Below are positions 60,172 through 64,000 of a stretch of 64,000 nt of DNA, piece by piece. The notes beneath the pieces were generated by a model. It ran no database searches. It saw only the letters and a program-made list of their open reading frames with translations, and was not told where the DNA came from. Position 1 is the first letter of the stretch. Every line of letters begins with the position of its first letter. The position numbers and the translations under genes were made by a program. Location: positions 180,498-244,497 of the forward strand of contig NZ_WVVV01000003.1 of NCBI RefSeq assembly GCF_012911015.1, in the 5' to 3' direction. The stretch comes from Chelativorans sp. ZYF759 (GTDB lineage: Bacteria > Pseudomonadota > Alphaproteobacteria > Rhizobiales > Rhizobiaceae).

Positions 60172-61094
60172 GTGTCCCTCCTGCGTAGCGCAAGCTGAAC
60201 GATGGTGAGCGTCATGACGATGACGAACATGATCATCGCGAGAGCCGAGGCGTAGCCCACATCGAAGAACTGGAAGCCCTGCTGGTAGATGTAGAATGCG
60301 AGCACCAGCGTGCCGTTCTCCGGTCCGCCGCCCGTCATCAGGTAGATGTGGTCGAATACCTTGAACGAGCCGATGGTAGTGATGACCATGATGACCAGCG
60401 TCGTGGGCCCCAGCAACGGCCAGATGATCATGCGGAAGATCTGCCAGTTCGAAGCCCCTTCGAGCCGTGCGGCCGCCTCGTAGTCGCGCGGGATGGCTTG
60501 CAGCGCGGCGATGTAGAGGATCATGTTGAGCCCGACCATCTTGATGACCCTGGTCAGGATGACGGCGACCATCGCCCAGTCGGGATGGCGCAGCCAGTTC
60601 GGTCCATCTATCCCGATCCCGGCGAGCATCTGGTTGACGAAACCGGCCTCGCCCTGGAGCAGGAATTTCCACACGATCGCCCAGGCGACGGCCGAGGTGA
60701 CGACCGGCGCAAAGAATACCGTGCGAAAGAAGATCACCCCGGGAAAGCGCCGCGACAGGGCCAGTGCCAGGGCCAGTGCCAGCGCCATGTTGAGCGGCAC
60801 CAGGCCGATCGCAAAAACGATGGAATTGCGCACCACCTGCCAGAAATCGGGATTGCGAAAGAGTGCATCGTCGTAATTGGCCAGTCCGACGAAGGTCGAT
60901 TGCTGCGACAGCAGGTTCCACTCGCTCAGCGAGTAGACGACCACCGCGATCAGCGGCCCGACAAAGAAAATGAGGAAGCCGATGAGCGTGGGGCTGAGGA
61001 AGATCCATGCCTCCATCGCCTCGCGCATCTTCAGCGTAAGCCACGGCGCGCGCTCTGCGCGCGCCGTCATGCTGGTAGCCGGCTTCCCCGTCAC
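60168..61094 (-). CDS. sugar ABC transporter permease 1 (MalF/UgpA-like)
   Basis: A 308-residue inner-membrane permease with six helices starting WIFLSPTLIGFLIFFVGPL, and the EAA loop YEAAARLEGASNWQIFRMI. GTG start at 61094 after GGGGGA; an ATG at 61070 (MTARAERAPW) is possible. Heterodimer with the next gene, 12 bases after the binding-protein gene. Confidence 0.92.
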   Translation of the reverse strand: MTGKPATSMTARAERAPWLTLKMREAMEAWIFLSPTLIGFLIFFVGPLIAVVVYSLSEWNLLSQQSTFVGLANYDDALFRNPDFWQVVRNSIVFAIGLVPLNMALALALALALSRRFPGVIFFRTVFFAPVVTSAVAWAIVWKFLLQGEAGFVNQMLAGIGIDGPNWLRHPDWAMVAVILTRVIKMVGLNMILYIAALQAIPRDYEAAARLEGASNWQIFRMIIWPLLGPTTLVIMVITTIGSFKVFDHIYLMTGGGPENGTLVLAFYIYQQGFQFFDVGYASALAMIMFVIVMTLTIVQLALRRRDT

Positions 61095-61106
61095 TTGGCG
61101 ATCCCC

Positions 61107-62351
61107 CTAGAGAAGCGGCTGAATGGCTGCGCAGACGGCTTTCAGCGAGTCTTCCACATTGGCCTCCGCCCGCCACAGGGCGTCGACGCGTGGCCGCATG
61201 GCCGCGAGAATCTGCGGGCTGCGCTCGTGGCTTGGGAGCACGTTGCCCGTGGCGATGGCCTCACCGACCACCTCCATCTGTTCAGCGGGGATCAGATTGT
61301 TGGAGGTGGTGAAGGCCTCGCTGGACAGGACGCTGTTGCGCGCCGGTGGAAAGAACTGCGCCATCTTGGCGACGTTCGCCTCATTCGTCATATGGGCGAC
61401 GAACTCGGCGGCAAGTTCCTTCTGGCGTCCTGCGGCGAACACCACGATGGCGGCCTGGCCGATGACCGGCGCCTCGCCGCCGGGGCCGGTGGGCAAGGGC
61501 GCGATACCCCATTCAAAGCCGGCATCGGCCATCAGCGAGGCGCGCGAGATCTGGTTGATCGTCATCGCCGCGTTGCCGGAGAAGAAGTCGCCATTCTCGC
61601 CGGGTGGCACGATCGAGCGATCGGTGAAGACCATGTCATGCAACTGCTGCACCGCTGCGATCGCCTCGGGCTTGTCGAAACCGCATTCCTGATTGGCCCA
61701 GACGTCGCCACCATAGGCGCGGATCGGCGGCATCAAAGCGTGCATGATGCGCGAATCGTATCCCTGGCCGTCCTTGAACTCGAACCCCCAGGCATCATTG
61801 GCTTCGGTAAGCTCCTTGGCGACTTCCTGGAACTTGTCCATGTCCCACTCGCCTCTGGCGGCAAGCGCCAACGGATCGTCGAGTCCCGCCGCGTCGAACA
61901 TGTCCTTGTTGTAGAAGATCACGAAGGGCGAGGTTGAAAAGGGAACGCCCCATACTTCGTCGTCTCCCCGCCACAAGCCCATTGCCGGCTCGGAGAAGTC
62001 GGCGAGATCATATCCTTCTGCGGCATTCAGCGCCGGAGCCAGATTCTCCAGGACCCCGGCATTGGCGAAAGTGGAGGCGGCGTCTTCCATCATCCAGCCG
62101 GCATCGGGCGGATTGCCGCCGGCAAGCTGAAAGGTCAGGCGCTGCGTGTAGTCGCCGGCCGGAATCGTCTCAAATCTCACCGTCACTTCGGGATGCGTCT
62201 CCTTGAAGCTTTCCGCGATCTCGTTGAGCATGGTGAGATGGGCCTGGTTGCCCGTCCACACGGTGAAGCGGAGTTCGGCTGCGGCAAGCGCCGACGACAT
62301 CATGCCGAGCGCAAGCGCCGACAGGGTTATGCTTTTCACAACGGACTTCAT
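61107..62351 (-). CDS. periplasmic sugar-binding protein of ABC transporter
   Basis: A 414-residue precursor with signal peptide (about 1-23, ending ALAA) and a type 2 extracellular solute-binding fold: LRFTVWTGNQAHLTMLNEI, FKETHPEVTVRFE, VPFSTSPFVIFYNKDMFDAAGLDDP, typical of CUT1 carbohydrate receptors. The ATG at 62351 follows GGGAGGAAAAGCC. The sugar is unknown; the linked lactonase and SDR suggest an aldose that is oxidised inside the cell. Confidence 0.92.
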   Translation of the reverse strand: MKSVVKSITLSALALGMMSSALAAAELRFTVWTGNQAHLTMLNEIAESFKETHPEVTVRFETIPAGDYTQRLTFQLAGGNPPDAGWMMEDAASTFANAGVLENLAPALNAAEGYDLADFSEPAMGLWRGDDEVWGVPFSTSPFVIFYNKDMFDAAGLDDPLALAARGEWDMDKFQEVAKELTEANDAWGFEFKDGQGYDSRIMHALMPPIRAYGGDVWANQECGFDKPEAIAAVQQLHDMVFTDRSIVPPGENGDFFSGNAAMTINQISRASLMADAGFEWGIAPLPTGPGGEAPVIGQAAIVVFAAGRQKELAAEFVAHMTNEANVAKMAQFFPPARNSVLSSEAFTTSNNLIPAEQMEVVGEAIATGNVLPSHERSPQILAAMRPRVDALWRAEANVEDSLKAVCAAIQPLL

Positions 62352-62371
62352 GGCTTTTCCTCCCTTGGGTT

Positions 62372-63280
62372 TCATCCCGTCTTCAGCTTGGCTGGCTCGA
62401 GCGAGGAGACGACCGGCAGTGAAGTCGCTTGCGGCTGAGGCCAGCCCTTCACGCCCGGCTCCACGGCAAAAAGCGAACCGGCCCATTTTTCGCCGTCCGT
62501 TCCCATCGACATCGATGTGATGACGAGCGTCGAAAGCGTCTCGCCACAAAAGGCGAGGTTGGTCGGGCGCGAGACGGGCAGCTTTATCGCCCCGATCTCG
62601 TGGCCCTGCGGGTCGAGGCGAACGATCAGCCCGGCATCGATGGCGGCAAACCAGTAGCAACCGTCCGTGTCGACCGCCGCGCCATCCGGGCGGCCGCGCG
62701 CCGGGCGGTGGAAAACGCGCCGATTGGCCAGCGTGCCCCTGGTGACGTCGAAGTCGAACGCCCAGATGGTCCGCACATCCGGATGGCTGTCAGCGAGGTA
62801 GAAGGTCGCGCCGTCCGGCGAGACCGCGGCGCCGTTCTGGGTGCCGAGCCCATCCAAAACCTCGACGGCCCCAGCCTCATCAAGGCGATAGAGCTTCCCG
62901 CATGGCGTCTTCCCGGGCTGGGTCGGTACGGTCCCCGTCCAGAACCTGCCGGCGGGATCGACCACGCCGTCATTCATGCGCATGCCGGTGGGTGAACCGG
63001 GCAGGGGGGCGAGCAGCTCGAAGGAAGCATCGTCGGCGAGGCGGTACCAGCCCGTGCCGCCTGCCACGACGATGTCGCCTTCCCCGTCCAGCGCGACCGC
63101 GCCTGGCATGAAGGATGTCTTGATGCTCGTCACCTCGCTGGTGGCGAGGTCGAGTCTGCGGATCGCGCGACCTGCAATGTCCACCCACCACACGGCATTC
63201 GCGGCCGCATCCCAGAGCGGACTTTCGCCCACCATGTCGGCGCCCGCATGCCAGATCCTGATCGGAGCGCTGGTGCTCAT
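62372..63280 (-). CDS. SMP-30/gluconolactonase family lactonase
   Basis: A 302-residue six-bladed beta-propeller enzyme hydrolysing sugar lactones. Metal-binding and catalytic elements visible: GESPLWDAAANAVWWVDI (metal Glu), MRMNDGVVDPAGRFWTGT (Asn/Asp), NGAAVSPDGATFYLADS (Asn and catalytic Asp). The start at 63280 overlaps the upstream SDR stop (ATGA), so the dehydrogenase and lactonase are coupled, as in oxidative pathways of arabinose, xylose, galactose or fucose. Confidence 0.9.
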   Translation of the reverse strand: MSTSAPIRIWHAGADMVGESPLWDAAANAVWWVDIAGRAIRRLDLATSEVTSIKTSFMPGAVALDGEGDIVVAGGTGWYRLADDASFELLAPLPGSPTGMRMNDGVVDPAGRFWTGTVPTQPGKTPCGKLYRLDEAGAVEVLDGLGTQNGAAVSPDGATFYLADSHPDVRTIWAFDFDVTRGTLANRRVFHRPARGRPDGAAVDTDGCYWFAAIDAGLIVRLDPQGHEIGAIKLPVSRPTNLAFCGETLSTLVITSMSMGTDGEKWAGSLFAVEPGVKGWPQPQATSLPVVSSLEPAKLKTG

Positions 63281-64000
63281 GAAGGCTCTCCCGGCAAGGC
63301 GCCCGGCGCGTCGCCGATCGTCCACCCACCGTCAACGGGAATGTTGGCGCCCGTTATGTAGGCCCCGGCATCCGAACACAGCATCAGCACCGGCCCGGCA
63401 ACCTCCTCCGGCCGGCCCGGCCGCGCGGCAGGTATTTTCGCGGTGACCGCGTTGCGGAAATGCGGATCGGCATAGCGCTCAGCGAGGCGGGAGGTTTCGA
63501 TGGCGCCGGGAGAGACGACGTTCATCGTCACGCCATCCCGCGCCACGTCACGCGCGATGGCGCGCAAGGCCGTTAGCTGGGCGGATTTTGCGGCGGCATA
63601 GGCCACCGTTTCGGCGCGCGGGCGGGCCGCAATCACACTGCCGATCGCAACCACGCGTCCCCAGCCGCGCGCGGCCATTGGCGGCACCAGAACCGACGCC
63701 AGCGAGACGAGTGCCATCACCCCGGCAGCAAAATGCGCCTGGAGATGGGCGGGCGTGGCTTCCGTCCAGGGCAGTCTGCGTTCGATCGCCGTGCAGGACA
63801 CGAGAATGTCGATGGGGCCGTGCTCGGCCATGATCTTGCCGGCAAAGGGTACGACCGAGGAAAGGTCGAGAAAATCTGCTTCGACGACCGCGGTCGCGCA
63901 CCCTTGTGCGCGCATCTCACCAGCCAGTCTTTCCGTTTCGTCGGCGGCGCCCAGATGATGCAGGACCAGCTGCGCTCCCTGGCCACCCAGCCCGCGCGCG
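63277..64000 (-). CDS. SDR-family dehydrogenase, N-terminus cut by the window end
   Basis: About 240 residues are visible; the frame is open to base 63999, so the NAD(P)-binding start lies outside. Catalytic Ser in VVAIGSVIAARP, YxxxK in VAYAAAKSAQLTALRA, and the NVVSPGAIETSR and ITGANIPVDGGWTIGD end of classical SDR oxidoreductases. First visible gene of the sugar operon; probably oxidises the imported sugar to a lactone that SMP-30 opens. Confidence 0.88.
   Translation of the reverse strand, partial: ARGLGGQGAQLVLHHLGAADETERLAGEMRAQGCATAVVEADFLDLSSVVPFAGKIMAEHGPIDILVSCTAIERRLPWTEATPAHLQAHFAAGVMALVSLASVLVPPMAARGWGRVVAIGSVIAARPRAETVAYAAAKSAQLTALRAIARDVARDGVTMNVVSPGAIETSRLAERYADPHFRNAVTAKIPAARPGRPEEVAGPVLMLCSDAGAYITGANIPVDGGWTIGDAPGALPGEPS

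Overview
The window is one GC-rich chromosomal stretch of an alphaproteobacterium, most likely Hyphomicrobiales (Rhizobiales) of the Phyllobacteriaceae/Rhizobiaceae type. The pointers are the tail end of a gene-transfer-agent (GTA) cluster, a FeuPQ-type two-component system, the rhizobial order ccmI-ccmE-ccmF-ccmH-degP-regulator-kinase-glnE (cycHJKL in rhizobia), a PAS-rich PleC/PdhS-like kinase beside pepN, and a full leucine-degradation set. It looks chromosomal and mostly vertical. Small accessory patches (toxin-antitoxin pairs, a toxin/immunity remnant, a broken HNH gene) sit between core genes.

Region by region. 1-1237: end of a GTA/phage tail cluster (tail protein cut by the window edge, then a small membrane protein). 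1422-4465: small secreted protein plus FeuP/FeuQ-like regulator and sensor, then a surface-antigen lipoprotein. 4560-8641: cytochrome c maturation operon ccmIEFH with ATGA overlaps. 8763-15523: DegP protease with its own terminator, then a translationally coupled regulator, kinase and GlnE. 15594-21077: small membrane protein, large PAS sensor kinase, aminopeptidase N. 21191-25199: form II CoxL-type molybdenum hydroxylase subunit without partner subunits, an EamA transporter, a HigBA/RelE-like toxin-antitoxin pair. 25250-27385: XRE/MmyB-type repressor divergent from a four-helix membrane protein around a perfect palindrome, then a uracil-DNA glycosylase-family protein. 27562-33425: ETF-ubiquinone oxidoreductase with a duplicated 3' end, membrane endonuclease/exonuclease/phosphatase protein, AMP nucleosidase, several small secreted proteins.

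33545-45772: leucine catabolism (mccA, mccB, ivd). mccA is separated from mccB by about 6.3 kb holding a TadG-like VWA protein, a DUF922 protease, a CcdA/thioredoxin pair, a frameshifted HNH endonuclease, a DUF2019 immunity-like gene overlapping a toxin-nuclease fragment, and a spermidine-synthase-like methyltransferase. A VapBC pair and a DUF1622 gene lie inside the ivd-mccB transcription unit. ETF-QO at 27562 is the electron outlet for Ivd and is preceded by an ACGT dyad resembling LiuR-type sites, so these loci may form one regulon.

45952-58155: a lysozyme-inhibitor-like/SH3/DUF4189 secreted protein, an SRPBCC protein, cobalamin-dependent methionine synthase behind a palindromic ArsR/SahR-like operator, SulP transporter coupled to a HisC-type aminotransferase, a TorF-like porin, two serine hydrolases of the class C beta-lactamase fold, and tRNA-Ser(GCU) whose 3' end is repeated downstream. 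58269-64000: a minus-strand operon for uptake and probable oxidative breakdown of a sugar: SDR dehydrogenase (cut by the window end), SMP-30 lactonase, solute-binding protein, two permeases, ATPase.

No rRNA, CRISPR array or intact insertion sequence was seen. No complete, clearly novel multi-gene system was found. The best leads are the toxin/immunity remnant at 40302-41004, the operators at 26089, 27433 and 47577, and the 55-bp duplication at the end of the ETF-QO gene.
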